Assembly: GCA_002256705.1 (NCBI GenBank)
Contig: NQJI01000194.1
Coordinates: 1 to 6,124 of the forward strand
DNA length: 6,124 nt
Direction: 5' to 3'
Origin: Methylococcaceae bacterium NSM2-1
GTDB lineage: Bacteria; Pseudomonadota; Gammaproteobacteria; Methylococcales; Methylomonadaceae
The translations under genes were made by a program, and so were the position numbers. Shown here piece after piece: positions 1 to 6,124 of this stretch (position 1 is the first letter of the stretch; each line of letters begins with the position of its first letter). A model generated the notes under the pieces. That model was not told the origin of the DNA. It saw nothing but the letters and a program-made list of their open reading frames with translations, and ran no database searches.

Positions 1-1
1 C

Positions 2-274
2 CTTGAGGCACTTTCCAAGGACGATATGGCGGCAGTCGCCCAACATGCACGTCTTCTTGGAATGGGTATGGCACAGAAAGCAGAAGATCACCTCAAGGGC
101 GCATTGCCAAAAGAGTTCATGCAGCTTGGGATGGCTGTGCATCAGGACTTTGACCAAATTGCAGCAGATGCAGAGTCTGCTAAGGACCCGAAACACACCC
201 TACGTCAAATGAGCGGCGCAATGGGTAAATGTGTTGCTTGCCATGCCACTTATCAAATCCGCACAACGCCATAA
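2..274 (+). CDS. Small c-type cytochrome, cytochrome c'/c556-like, C-terminal part (5'-partial)
   Basis: The frame is open from the window edge (reading begins L-E-A-L-S-K-D-D before the first Met at 26) and stops at 272-274, so the gene starts upstream and the Met at 26 is probably internal. The 90 visible residues are mostly helix-forming. They contain one heme-binding motif, CVACH (bases 230-244), only about ten residues from the C-terminus and followed by ATYQIR. A lone CxxCH at the extreme C-terminus of a helical domain is characteristic of the cytochrome c'/c556 four-helix-bundle family, which are periplasmic; the signal peptide would lie outside the window. It is codirectional with narG and ends 108 bases before it, so it may be part of the same transcription unit. 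A role in periplasmic electron transfer or gas (NO) binding is inference from the family. The family call is fairly secure, the function is not. Confidence 0.75.
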   Translation, partial: LEALSKDDMAAVAQHARLLGMGMAQKAEDHLKGALPKEFMQLGMAVHQDFDQIAADAESAKDPKHTLRQMSGAMGKCVACHATYQIRTTP

Positions 275-295
275 GGCGCAGAGAACAATTTACGC

Positions 296-327
296 ATCAT
301 TCCCAAGCAGGAGAGCTTCGGAATGAT
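296..327. repeat. Imperfect palindrome (stem-loop) upstream of narG
   Basis: ATCATTCC (296-303) pairs with GGAATGAT (320-327). After a C·C mismatch, AAGC (305-308) pairs with GCTT (315-318) around a six-base loop, AGGAGA. Twelve base pairs flanking a single symmetric mismatch are unlikely by chance. There is no T-run after it on either strand, so it is not a canonical rho-independent terminator. The shape, with TTCCCAAGC next to a short loop, resembles small dispersed palindromes found between genes in many proteobacteria. Membership of such a family is inference from memory. Confidence 0.65.
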
Positions 328-338
328 AAAAACACCAA

Positions 339-360
339 GGGCAACCACAAGGGATTGCCC
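339..360. repeat. Second short palindrome upstream of narG
   Basis: GGGCAA (339-344) pairs with TTGCCC (355-360) around a ten-base loop, CCACAAGGGA. It begins 11 bases after the preceding palindrome and ends 22 bases before the narG start. It resembles a GGGCAACC...TTGCCCCTAC type of dispersed intergenic repeat known from several bacterial groups; this resemblance is from memory. In the narG mRNA it would place a stem just upstream of the ribosome binding site without covering it. Confidence 0.5.
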
Positions 361-370
361 CTACAAATAT

Positions 371-374
371 AGGT
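371..374 (+). promoter_or_regulatory. Ribosome binding site of narG (modest)
   Basis: AGGT lies eight bases before the ATG at 383. It is a short Shine-Dalgarno match but well placed. Together with the family-like N-terminus (MSHFLDR, compare E. coli MSKFLDR) it fixes the start of narG. Confidence 0.6.
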
Positions 375-382
375 AAATCATA

Positions 383-3300
383 ATGAGCCATTTCCTGGAT
401 CGCTTGCTGTTTTTCAAGAAAAAAGTAGACACTTTCTCCGGTAATCACGGGGTGGTGACCAATGAAGATCGAAGCTGGGAGAACAGTTATCGATCGCGCT
501 GGCAGCACGACAAAATTGTGCGTTCCACGCACGGCGTGAATTGTACGGGATCATGTAGCTGGAAAATATATGTTAAAAATGGTTTGGTGACGTGGGAAAC
601 CCAGCAAACTGACTACCCGCGCACCCGCCCTGATTTGCCAAATCACGAACCGCGCGGCTGTCCACGCGGTGCGAGTTATTCCTGGTATTTGTATAGTGCG
701 AATCGACTCAAATATCCGTTGATACGCGGACGCCTGGTCAGATTATGGCGTGAGGCGCGGCAAACCTTGTCTCCCGTTGAGGCTTGGGCATCGATAGTTG
801 AAGACCCGATTAAAAGCATTGAATACAAATCCAGACGCGGTTTGGGCGGCATGGTTCGCGCCAACTGGGAAGAAGTGAACGAAATTATTGCCGCCGCCAA
901 TATCTATACGGCAAAAACCTTCGGCCCCGACAGGATTATCGGTTTTTCGCCTATTCCTGCGATGTCCATGGTTTCTTATGCCGCCGGCAGCCGTTACCTG
1001 TCATTGATAGGTGGCGTCAGCATGAGTTTTTATGACTGGTATTGTGATTTGCCGCCCGCCTCGCCGCAAACCTGGGGCGAGCAAACCGACGTACCCGAAT
1101 CGGCAGACTGGTATAACGCCGGATTTATCATGATGTGGGGATCAAACGTACCGCAAACCCGAACACCGGATGCGCATTTCATGACAGAAGCGCGTTACAA
1201 GGGCGCCAAGGTTGTCGTGGTCAGTCCCGATTATTCAGAGGCGAGCAAATTCGCCGACTTGTGGCTGCATCCCAAACAAGGCACTGATGCCGCGCTGTCG
1301 ATGGCAATAGGACACGTCATCCTCAAGGAATTTCATGTCGAACGGCAAAGCCCTTATTTTAATCAGTATGTGCGTGAAAATACCGATTTACCTTTTTTGG
1401 TTATGCTGAAAAAACAGGGCGATTGTTATGTGCAAGACCGTTTCCTCAGAGCATCGGATTTTATGGGGCAGCTGGGTCAGGACAATAATCCGGACTGGAA
1501 AACGGTCGCTTATGACGAACTTAATGGTCACATTGTGCCGCCTTGCGGCTCTGTCGGATTTCGCTGGGGCGAGAGCGGTCACTGGAATATCGAACAAAAA
1601 ACCGCAGACGGGCAGCAAGTACAGTTGCGTTTAAGTTTAATAGATACCAAAGATGGGGTTGCCAGCGTGGGCTTTCCTTATTTTGGCGGCTCTAAACATC
1701 CTCATTTCACGCATTCCACCCATGATGTGATTCAACGGCGCAATGTCCCCGTTAAAAAGATCACCCTGGCGGATGGGTCGGAAGTATTAGCCACCACGGT
1801 ATTTGATTTGCTGGTTGCCAACTATGGTATAGACCGTGGCTTGGGCGGCGCTAACGTAGCTAGTTCTTATGATGAGGATGTTCCGTACACACCGGCATGG
1901 CAAGAAAAAATCACCGGCGTTACGCGGAAGAATGTTATCGCCGTAGCGCGGGAATTTGCGATTAATGCCGAGAAAACCCGGGGCCGATCCATGGTAATTT
2001 TGGGGGCGGGCATTAATCACTGGTATCACATGGACATGAATTACCGCGGCATCATTAATATGCTGATGCTATGCGGTTGCATTGGCCAGTCAGGCGGCGG
2101 TTGGGCACATTATGTCGGACAGGAAAAACTGCGCCCGCAAACGGGCTGGTTGCCGCTGGCATTTGCCCTGGATTGGAAGCGTCCGCCACGGCAAATGAAC
2201 AGTACGTCATTTTTTTACAACCATACCAGCCAATGGCGTTACGAGAAACTCAAGGTCAACGAGATTCTTTCACCACTTGCCGACCCCGCTGATTGGCAGG
2301 GTAGTCTGATTGATTATAACGTCCGTGCCGAGCGTATGGGCTGGCTGCCTTCTGCACCGCAGTTGCAAACCAATCCCTTGCAAGTGGTTAAAGATGCAGA
2401 AAAAGCCGGAAAAAATCCGGTTGATTATGTGGTTGAAGGGCTAAAAAGCGGCAGCTTGCTTATGTCCTGTGAAGATCCGGATAATCCGCAAAATTTTCCA
2501 CGAAACCTGTTTGTCTGGCGTTCTAATTTACTGGGTTCATCCGGCAAGGGTCATGAATATTTTCTCAAGTATTTGCTTGGCGCACAGCATGGCGTTCAAG
2601 GCAAAGATTTGGGTGATGAGGGCGATAAACCGTCCGAGGTGGTTTGGCATGAAACTGCGGCGGAAGGCAAGCTCGATTTGCTGGTGACGCTGGATTTTCG
2701 CATGTCCACAACTTGTTTGTATTCCGACATCGTGTTGCCAACAGCGACCTGGTATGAGAAAAACGATCTCAATACCTCGGATATGCACCCTTTCATACAC
2801 CCATTATCCAAAGCCGTTGATCCGGCCTGGGAGTCCCGTTCCGATTGGGATATTTATAAAGGCATTGCACGTAAATTCTCGGAGCTGACGGTTGGGCATT
2901 TAGGCCTGGAAAAAGATATTGTTGCCATACCGACACTGCATGATACGCCAGGAGAATTGGCGCAGGCACTGGACGTGAGGGATTGGAAAAAAGGCCAGTG
3001 TGAGCCGGTTCCAGGTAAAACCATGCCAAATATGATGGTGGTTGAGCGCGATTATCCCAACACTTATAAAATGTTTACCGCGCTGGGGCCGTTGATGACC
3101 AAAATCGGTAACGGCGGCAAGGGTATTGCCTGGAACACAGAAACCGAAGTCAAGCAACTGGGAGAATTGAACCGGCTGGTCACTGCCGAAGGTATCAGTA
3201 AAGGCTTGCCGCGCATCGAGTCGGATATTGATGCAACCGAAATTATTCTGATGCTGGCCCCTGAAACTAATGGTCATGTTGCCGTCAAAGCCTGGGGTGC

Positions 3301-3529
3301 CTTAAGTAAAATCACCGGGCGGGATCATACGCATCTGGCATTGCCTCGCGAAGATGACAAAATCCGCTTTCATGATATCCAGGCGCAACCGCGCAAGATT
3401 ATTTCCTCGCCGACATGGAGCGGTCTTGAATCCGAACATGTCTGCTACAACGCCTGTTATACCAATGTCCACGAGCGCATTGCGTTTATAAACCGCCTGT
3501 TGATACCCGTTCCATCACACCGATTTTAG
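383..3529 (+). CDS. narG: Respiratory nitrate reductase alpha subunit NarG, truncated by a frameshift
   Basis: NarG is the cytoplasm-facing catalytic subunit of the membrane-bound nitrate reductase and reduces nitrate to nitrite at Mo-bisMGD using electrons from NarH. Residues 1-1033 follow the family almost without gaps, including the N-terminal arm MSHFLDR. The FS0 [4Fe-4S] ligands are all present: His50, Cys54, Cys58 and Cys93 (STHGVNCTGSCSW; PRGCPRG). So is Asp222 in YDWYCDLPP, which matches the molybdenum-ligating Asp of E. coli NarG. Other recognisable blocks are GWAHYVGQEKLRPQTGW, RNLFVWRSNLLGSSGKGHE and SSPTWSGLE. After residue Ile1033 (VHERI) the frame is lost: 15 unrelated residues follow, then TAG at 3527-3529. 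The family is about 1,245 residues long, so roughly 200 C-terminal residues are missing from this reading frame. Without them the cofactor should not be fully enclosed, so the product is expected to be nonfunctional. Gene identity is certain; whether the break is biological is open. Confidence 0.97.
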   Translation: MSHFLDRLLFFKKKVDTFSGNHGVVTNEDRSWENSYRSRWQHDKIVRSTHGVNCTGSCSWKIYVKNGLVTWETQQTDYPRTRPDLPNHEPRGCPRGASYSWYLYSANRLKYPLIRGRLVRLWREARQTLSPVEAWASIVEDPIKSIEYKSRRGLGGMVRANWEEVNEIIAAANIYTAKTFGPDRIIGFSPIPAMSMVSYAAGSRYLSLIGGVSMSFYDWYCDLPPASPQTWGEQTDVPESADWYNAGFIMMWGSNVPQTRTPDAHFMTEARYKGAKVVVVSPDYSEASKFADLWLHPKQGTDAALSMAIGHVILKEFHVERQSPYFNQYVRENTDLPFLVMLKKQGDCYVQDRFLRASDFMGQLGQDNNPDWKTVAYDELNGHIVPPCGSVGFRWGESGHWNIEQKTADGQQVQLRLSLIDTKDGVASVGFPYFGGSKHPHFTHSTHDVIQRRNVPVKKITLADGSEVLATTVFDLLVANYGIDRGLGGANVASSYDEDVPYTPAWQEKITGVTRKNVIAVAREFAINAEKTRGRSMVILGAGINHWYHMDMNYRGIINMLMLCGCIGQSGGGWAHYVGQEKLRPQTGWLPLAFALDWKRPPRQMNSTSFFYNHTSQWRYEKLKVNEILSPLADPADWQGSLIDYNVRAERMGWLPSAPQLQTNPLQVVKDAEKAGKNPVDYVVEGLKSGSLLMSCEDPDNPQNFPRNLFVWRSNLLGSSGKGHEYFLKYLLGAQHGVQGKDLGDEGDKPSEVVWHETAAEGKLDLLVTLDFRMSTTCLYSDIVLPTATWYEKNDLNTSDMHPFIHPLSKAVDPAWESRSDWDIYKGIARKFSELTVGHLGLEKDIVAIPTLHDTPGELAQALDVRDWKKGQCEPVPGKTMPNMMVVERDYPNTYKMFTALGPLMTKIGNGGKGIAWNTETEVKQLGELNRLVTAEGISKGLPRIESDIDATEIILMLAPETNGHVAVKAWGALSKITGRDHTHLALPREDDKIRFHDIQAQPRKIISSPTWSGLESEHVCYNACYTNVHERIAFINRLLIPVPSHRF
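3482..3483 (+). other. narG: Frameshift/deletion junction inside narG
   Basis: Upstream of 3482 the NarG frame reads ...TNVHERI (ATT at 3479-3481). From 3484 another frame reads VYKPPVDTRSITPILGQKPNGN and on into the rest of NarG. Only the two bases GC (3482-3483) lie between. In E. coli NarG, as I recall it, about 26 residues beginning PWRTLSGRQQ and ending FGESLL sit between these points. The expected ~78 bases are thus represented by two, a net loss of about 76 bases, which shifts the frame. Without the reference nucleotide sequence the exact breakpoint is uncertain by a few bases. Confidence 0.85.
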
Positions 3530-4047
3530 GTCAAAAACCCAACGGCAACGACGAACTGGTCTTGAATTTCATTACCCCGCACCAGAAATGGGGCATACAC
3601 AGCACCTACACCGACAACCTGTTGATGCTGACTTTGTCGCGCGGCGGGCCGATAGTGTGGATGAGTGAAATCGATGCGGCGAAAGTCGGCATTAAAGACA
3701 ATGACTGGATAGAATCCTTCAATGTCAACGGCGCTTTGGTGGCGCGTGCCGTGGTCAGCCAGCGGGTACCGGAAGGGATGTGCATGATGTATCACGCTCA
3801 GGAAAAGACAGTCAACATGCCGGGCGCTGAAACAACCGGAGGCCGTGGCGGCATCCATAATTCGGTCACACGCATAACGCTTAAACCCACGCACATGATC
3901 GGCGGTTACGCTCAACAAAGTTATGGTTTTAACTATTACGGCACGGTCGGTTCCAATCGCGACGAATTTATCATTATTCGCAAGATGGACAAGGTCGATT
4001 GGCTCGATGAGTCCAGCCCGCATGCCAACCAGCAGGAGAAAGTATAA
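3484..4047 (+). pseudogene. narG: C-terminal 187 codons of NarG, out of frame with the N-terminal part
   Basis: This frame continues NarG without a stop: VYKPPVDTRS, LNFITPHQKWGIHSTYTDNLL, LSRGGPIVWMSEIDA, DNDWIESFNVNGALVARAVVSQRVPEGM, MMYHAQE, RGGIHNSVTRITLKPTHMIGGYA, FNYYGTVGSNRDEF and RKMDKVDWLDE. These belong to the C-terminal molydopterin-dinucleotide-binding domain that caps the Mo cofactor. Adding 187 residues to the 1033 upstream and about 26 missing gives about 1,246, the normal NarG length. There is no Shine-Dalgarno or ATG suited to independent translation at the beginning: the first ATG is in the middle of conserved domain sequence, and the TTG at 3562 lies inside a conserved block. 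The frame has no further damage and codon use looks the same as upstream, so any inactivation is recent or the break is a sequence error. It overlaps the stop of the truncated N-terminal frame by 46 bases. Confidence 0.93.
4034..4038 (+). promoter_or_regulatory. Ribosome binding site of narH
   Basis: AGGAG lies eight bases before the ATG at 4047, inside the last codons of narG. It is the strongest Shine-Dalgarno sequence in the window. It decides the narH start at 4047 even though this adds about 24 residues compared with the family. Confidence 0.8.
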
Positions 4048-5684
4048 TGACTAATTTGTCTGGAACAAGTTTGGACCGCGAAGCGGGTTCCGAAGGAACG
4101 CGATCCAGGAAAGGATCGCGCAATATTCGCGCACAGATTGGCATGGTTTTGAATCTGGACAAGTGTATCGGCTGTCACACCTGTTCAATCACTTGTAAAA
4201 ACGTTTGGACCTCCCGAGAAGGCGTCGAATACGCCTGGTTTAACAATGTCGAAACCAAGCCCGGCATTGGTTTTCCCAATCAGTGGGAAAATCAGGATAA
4301 ATGGAACGGCGGCTGGGTACGAAAAATCAACGGCAAAATAGAACCCCGTCAAGGCAGTAAACGAAAAATCCTGCGTAATATTTTCGCCAACCCCGATTTA
4401 CCCGAAATCGACGATTATTACGAACCTTTCGATTTTGATTACGGCCATTTACAAAATGCATCTGAATCGAAAGCGCCGCCTACAGCAAGACCGCGCTCAC
4501 TGATAACGGGTGAACGCATGGAAAAAATTGAAAGCGGGCCTAATTGGGAAGAAATTCTCGGTACGGAATTCAAGTCCCGTTCGCGGGATGTCAACTTTGA
4601 CCAGATCCAGAAAGACATGTACGGTGAATTTGAAAACACCTTCATGATGTATTTGCCGCGTTTGTGCGAGCATTGCTTAAATCCCACTTGCGTTGCCGCC
4701 TGTCCCAGTGGCTCTATTTACAAACGCGAGGAAGACGGCATAGTGCTGATCGATCAGGACAAATGCAGGGGCTGGCGCATGTGCGTTTCAGCCTGTCCGT
4801 ATAAGAAAATCTACTATAACTGGGAAACCGGAAAATCGGAAAAATGCACGTTCTGTTATCCGCGTATCGAAGCGGGTGAACCGACAGTCTGTTCGGAAAC
4901 CTGTGTGGGGCGCATTCGTTATCTGGGCGTGCTTCTGTATGACGCTGATCGCATCGAAGAGGCGGCCAGCTGTGAGAACGAACAGGATTTATACCAGCAA
5001 CAACTGGATATTTTTCTCGATCCAAATGATGAAAAGGTAAAGGCGGAAGCACGAGCAGCGGGAATTCCTGAGTCATGGTTGACGGTGGCGCAGGAATCGC
5101 CGGTTTACAAGATGGCGATAGATTGGAAAGTTGCTTTTCCGTTGCATCCTGAATTTCGCACACTGCCGATGGTGTGGTATGTGCCGCCATTGTCGCCTAT
5201 TCAAGCGGCTGCTGAAAATGATCAAATCGGTATGGACGGCGACATTCCCAATGTGCGTTCCTTGCGTATTCCGGTGCAGTATCTGGCCAATCTACTGACC
5301 GCAGGTAAAGAAGAGCCGATAGTGCTGGCTTTGGAGCGGATGCTGGCGATGCGGTCCTACATGCGTAGCAAAACGGTTGATAATGAGGTGAATACTGCTG
5401 TATTGGATCGCGTTGATCTGACTCAGTTGCAGGTTGAAGAAATGTATCGCTATATGGCGATTGCCAATTATGAAGATCGTTTTGTCATCCCGACCAGTCA
5501 CCGTGAATATGCCAGTTCTACGTTCGATGCCTACGGTGAACAGGGCGGTTGCGGTTTCAGTTTTGGCAGTGGTTGTTCAGCAGGCAGCAGTGAGACCAAT
5601 TTGTTCGGTGGAAACAAGAAGCCTCAGCGTAGCAGCGGTGGTACCCCGATCAAGATTCCCATTAAAGTCGAGCCTTTAAAATAA
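4047..5684 (+). CDS. narH: Respiratory nitrate reductase beta subunit NarH
   Basis: NarH carries electrons from heme b in NarI to NarG through three [4Fe-4S] clusters and one [3Fe-4S] cluster, on the cytoplasmic side of the membrane. All ligand sets are visible: Cys40/43/46/50 (CIGCHTCSITC), Cys207/210/215/219 (CEHCLNPTCVAAC), Cys240/246/250 and Cys267/270/282/286. Trp243 in CRGWRMC occupies the place of a fourth cysteine, the hallmark of the [3Fe-4S] cluster in this family. The C-terminal NarH domain (RTLPMVWYVPPLSPIQ, IPVQYLANLLTAG, MYRYMAIANYEDRFV) is complete and ends in a Gly/Ser-rich tail. The protein has 545 residues against about 512 in E. coli; much of the excess is an N-terminal extension of roughly 24 residues before NIRAQIGMVLNLDKC. 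The start overlaps the narG stop by one base (TAATG), so translational coupling to the end of narG is likely, which the narG frameshift would weaken. The gene itself looks intact. Confidence 0.98.
   Translation: MTNLSGTSLDREAGSEGTRSRKGSRNIRAQIGMVLNLDKCIGCHTCSITCKNVWTSREGVEYAWFNNVETKPGIGFPNQWENQDKWNGGWVRKINGKIEPRQGSKRKILRNIFANPDLPEIDDYYEPFDFDYGHLQNASESKAPPTARPRSLITGERMEKIESGPNWEEILGTEFKSRSRDVNFDQIQKDMYGEFENTFMMYLPRLCEHCLNPTCVAACPSGSIYKREEDGIVLIDQDKCRGWRMCVSACPYKKIYYNWETGKSEKCTFCYPRIEAGEPTVCSETCVGRIRYLGVLLYDADRIEEAASCENEQDLYQQQLDIFLDPNDEKVKAEARAAGIPESWLTVAQESPVYKMAIDWKVAFPLHPEFRTLPMVWYVPPLSPIQAAAENDQIGMDGDIPNVRSLRIPVQYLANLLTAGKEEPIVLALERMLAMRSYMRSKTVDNEVNTAVLDRVDLTQLQVEEMYRYMAIANYEDRFVIPTSHREYASSTFDAYGEQGGCGFSFGSGCSAGSSETNLFGGNKKPQRSSGGTPIKIPIKVEPLK
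4076..4120. repeat. Three back-to-back small hairpins in the 5' coding region of narH
   Basis: Three perfect inverted repeats follow each other with no gap: CCGC-GAA-GCGG (4076-4086), GTTCC-GAA-GGAAC (4087-4099) and CGCGATCC-AGGAAA-GGATCGCG (4099-4120, sharing one base with the previous stem). They coincide with the non-conserved extension of NarH (DREAGSEGTRSRKGSRN), immediately before the conserved part begins. They could act as mRNA structure near the narH start, or be an in-frame remnant of a palindromic element. Both are inferences. The pairing itself is read directly. Confidence 0.6.
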
Positions 5685-5746
5685 AGGGTAGCCTTGTAGG
5701 GTGCGCGGTGCGCACCTTGGGAAATGAACGATAAAGAGAAAAGACT
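5685..5746 (+). other. narH–narJ spacer
   Basis: This 62-base gap contains one palindrome (5700-5716) and a weak AGAG Shine-Dalgarno candidate (5735-5738), eight bases before the narJ ATG. A nine-codon ATG frame (5724-5753) overlaps the narJ start out of frame and is probably meaningless. No promoter is apparent, so narJ is likely cotranscribed with narGH. Confidence 0.5.
5700..5716. repeat. Perfect palindrome between narH and narJ
   Basis: GGTGCGC (5700-5706) pairs with GCGCACC (5710-5716) around the loop GGT. A further G·T wobble (5699/5717) and an A-T pair (5698/5718) extend the stem. The flanking GTAGGGTGCGC...GCGCACC pattern is like a dispersed intergenic repeat I recall from many proteobacteria. 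No T-run follows, so it is not a standard terminator. In the mRNA it could stabilise the upstream narGH part or reduce readthrough to narJ, but that is speculation. Confidence 0.65.
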
Positions 5747-6124
5747 ATGCTGACACTGAAAGTACTATCACACCTATTAAGCTATCCGGAAGCCGAAACG
5801 CTCGCTGCACTTGACGAAATGACTGCAGTTATCGAACAGGAAAAGCTGCTTCCGGAAGCTCATATAAAACCCGTACTGGCGATTATAAATTCTTATCGAG
5901 GTGCAGATTTGCTGGATTTACAAGAGCGTTATGTGGCGTTATTCGACCGGGGACGGTATTTATCGCTGCATATTTTCGAGCATGTCCACGGTGAATCACG
6001 CGACCGGGGTCAAGCCATGGTCAATCTGTTGCAAATGTATGAAGCCCACGGCTTTGAAATGTCGACGCATGAATTGCCCGATTATATTCCTCTGTTTCTG
6101 GAATTTCTATCGCAACAGGAACCG
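5747..6124 (+). CDS. narJ: Nitrate reductase delta subunit NarJ, assembly chaperone (3'-partial)
   Basis: NarJ is a cytoplasmic chaperone of the TorD/DmsD-like family. It binds apo-NarG, helps insert Mo-bisMGD and delays membrane attachment until NarGH is loaded; it is not part of the final enzyme. The 126 visible codons carry the family signature, F66-DRGR followed by FEHVHGESRDRGQAMV at residues 77-92, then YEAHG and the ELPDYIPLFLEFLSQ segment near 109-123. E. coli NarJ has 236 residues, so about half the gene is present and no stop is reached before the window ends. The ATG at 5747 gives the expected short N-terminal stretch MLTLKVLSHLLSYPE, like E. coli MIELVIVSRLLEYPD. narI, the membrane cytochrome b subunit, is expected next. 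The part seen has no defects. Confidence 0.95.
   Translation, partial: MLTLKVLSHLLSYPEAETLAALDEMTAVIEQEKLLPEAHIKPVLAIINSYRGADLLDLQERYVALFDRGRYLSLHIFEHVHGESRDRGQAMVNLLQMYEAHGFEMSTHELPDYIPLFLEFLSQQEP

Larger units (their letters stand above)
275..382 (+). other. Intergenic leader between the cytochrome gene and narG
   Basis: This 108-base gap contains no gene. It holds two palindromic elements (296-327 and 339-360) and the narG ribosome binding site. I see no FNR-type TTGAT-N4-ATCAA box and no clear NarL heptamers, although narG promoters in enteric bacteria depend on both. No convincing -35/-10 pair was found either. The operon promoter may therefore lie upstream of the cytochrome gene, or be of a type I cannot recognise by eye. 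Confidence 0.5.

Noticed and set aside
296..327. Rho-independent terminator of the cytochrome gene
   Set aside because: The stem-loop is convincing, but it is followed by A residues on the + strand and no T-run on either strand, so the terminator call is not supported.
2405..2422. Hairpin CCGGA-A5-TCCGG within narG
   Set aside because: It lies in codons for the conserved KAGKNPVDY segment and is explained by protein coding; short stems of this size are expected by chance in a gene this long.
2900..3277. Minus-strand open frame of 125 codons inside narG
   Set aside because: It is wholly antisense to strongly conserved NarG sequence and shows no family features; it is a shadow frame.
3470..3530. 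Programmed ribosomal frameshifting within narG
   Set aside because: A shift could join the two frames, but a conserved block of about 26 residues would still be missing. There is no evident slippery heptamer at the junction, and NarG is not known to use frameshifting.
3526..4023. Minus-strand open frame of 165 codons over the narG C-terminal part
   Set aside because: It is antisense to the conserved NarG C-terminal domain, with no recognisable protein motifs; a shadow frame.
3562..4047. A separate gene starting at TTG 3562
   Set aside because: The TTG lies inside the conserved NarG stretch VLNFITPHQKWG with no Shine-Dalgarno before it. The frame is conserved NarG back to 3484, so it is the tail of narG.
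4714..5190. Minus-strand open frame of 158 codons inside narH
   Set aside because: It is antisense to the NarH cluster-binding region, which is plainly the coding strand; its composition is that of a shadow frame.

Overview
The window carries most of a respiratory nitrate reductase operon, narG–narH–narJ, all on the + strand. It is preceded by the 3' end of a gene for a small c-type cytochrome. The protein sequences are typical of a proteobacterial, probably gammaproteobacterial, NarGHJI system. Composition is moderate in GC and there are small palindromic repeats between genes. The style reminds me of Methylococcales (methanotroph) genomes, but that assignment rests on memory and is weak.

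Layout: positions 2-274 hold the C-terminal part of a cytochrome c'/c556-like protein with one CxxCH motif close to its end. Positions 275-382 are intergenic and hold two imperfect palindromes and the narG ribosome binding site. From 383 to 4047 runs narG, the molybdenum catalytic subunit, broken by a frameshift near 3482. Its first 1033 codons match the family and then reading runs into a stop at 3527-3529. The remaining 187 codons of NarG continue in another frame from 3484 to 4047. About 26 conserved codons expected at the junction are absent, so this looks like a small deletion of roughly 76 bases, either real or an assembly error. narH (4047-5684) starts inside the narG stop codon (TAATG) and encodes the iron-sulfur electron-transfer subunit with all cluster ligands and an unusual N-terminal extension. 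A 62-base spacer with a perfect palindrome separates it from narJ, which starts at 5747 and runs off the window.

In an intact system NarG reduces nitrate to nitrite at Mo-bisMGD in the cytoplasm. NarH relays electrons to it from the membrane cytochrome b NarI, expected just beyond the window. NarJ is the dedicated chaperone that helps load the cofactor into NarG. As written, the narG here would give a protein without its C-terminal cofactor-binding region, so the enzyme should be inactive unless the break is an artefact or another copy exists. I see no novel multi-gene system. The points worth following are the narG break, the hairpin-rich extension of narH, and the palindromes between genes.
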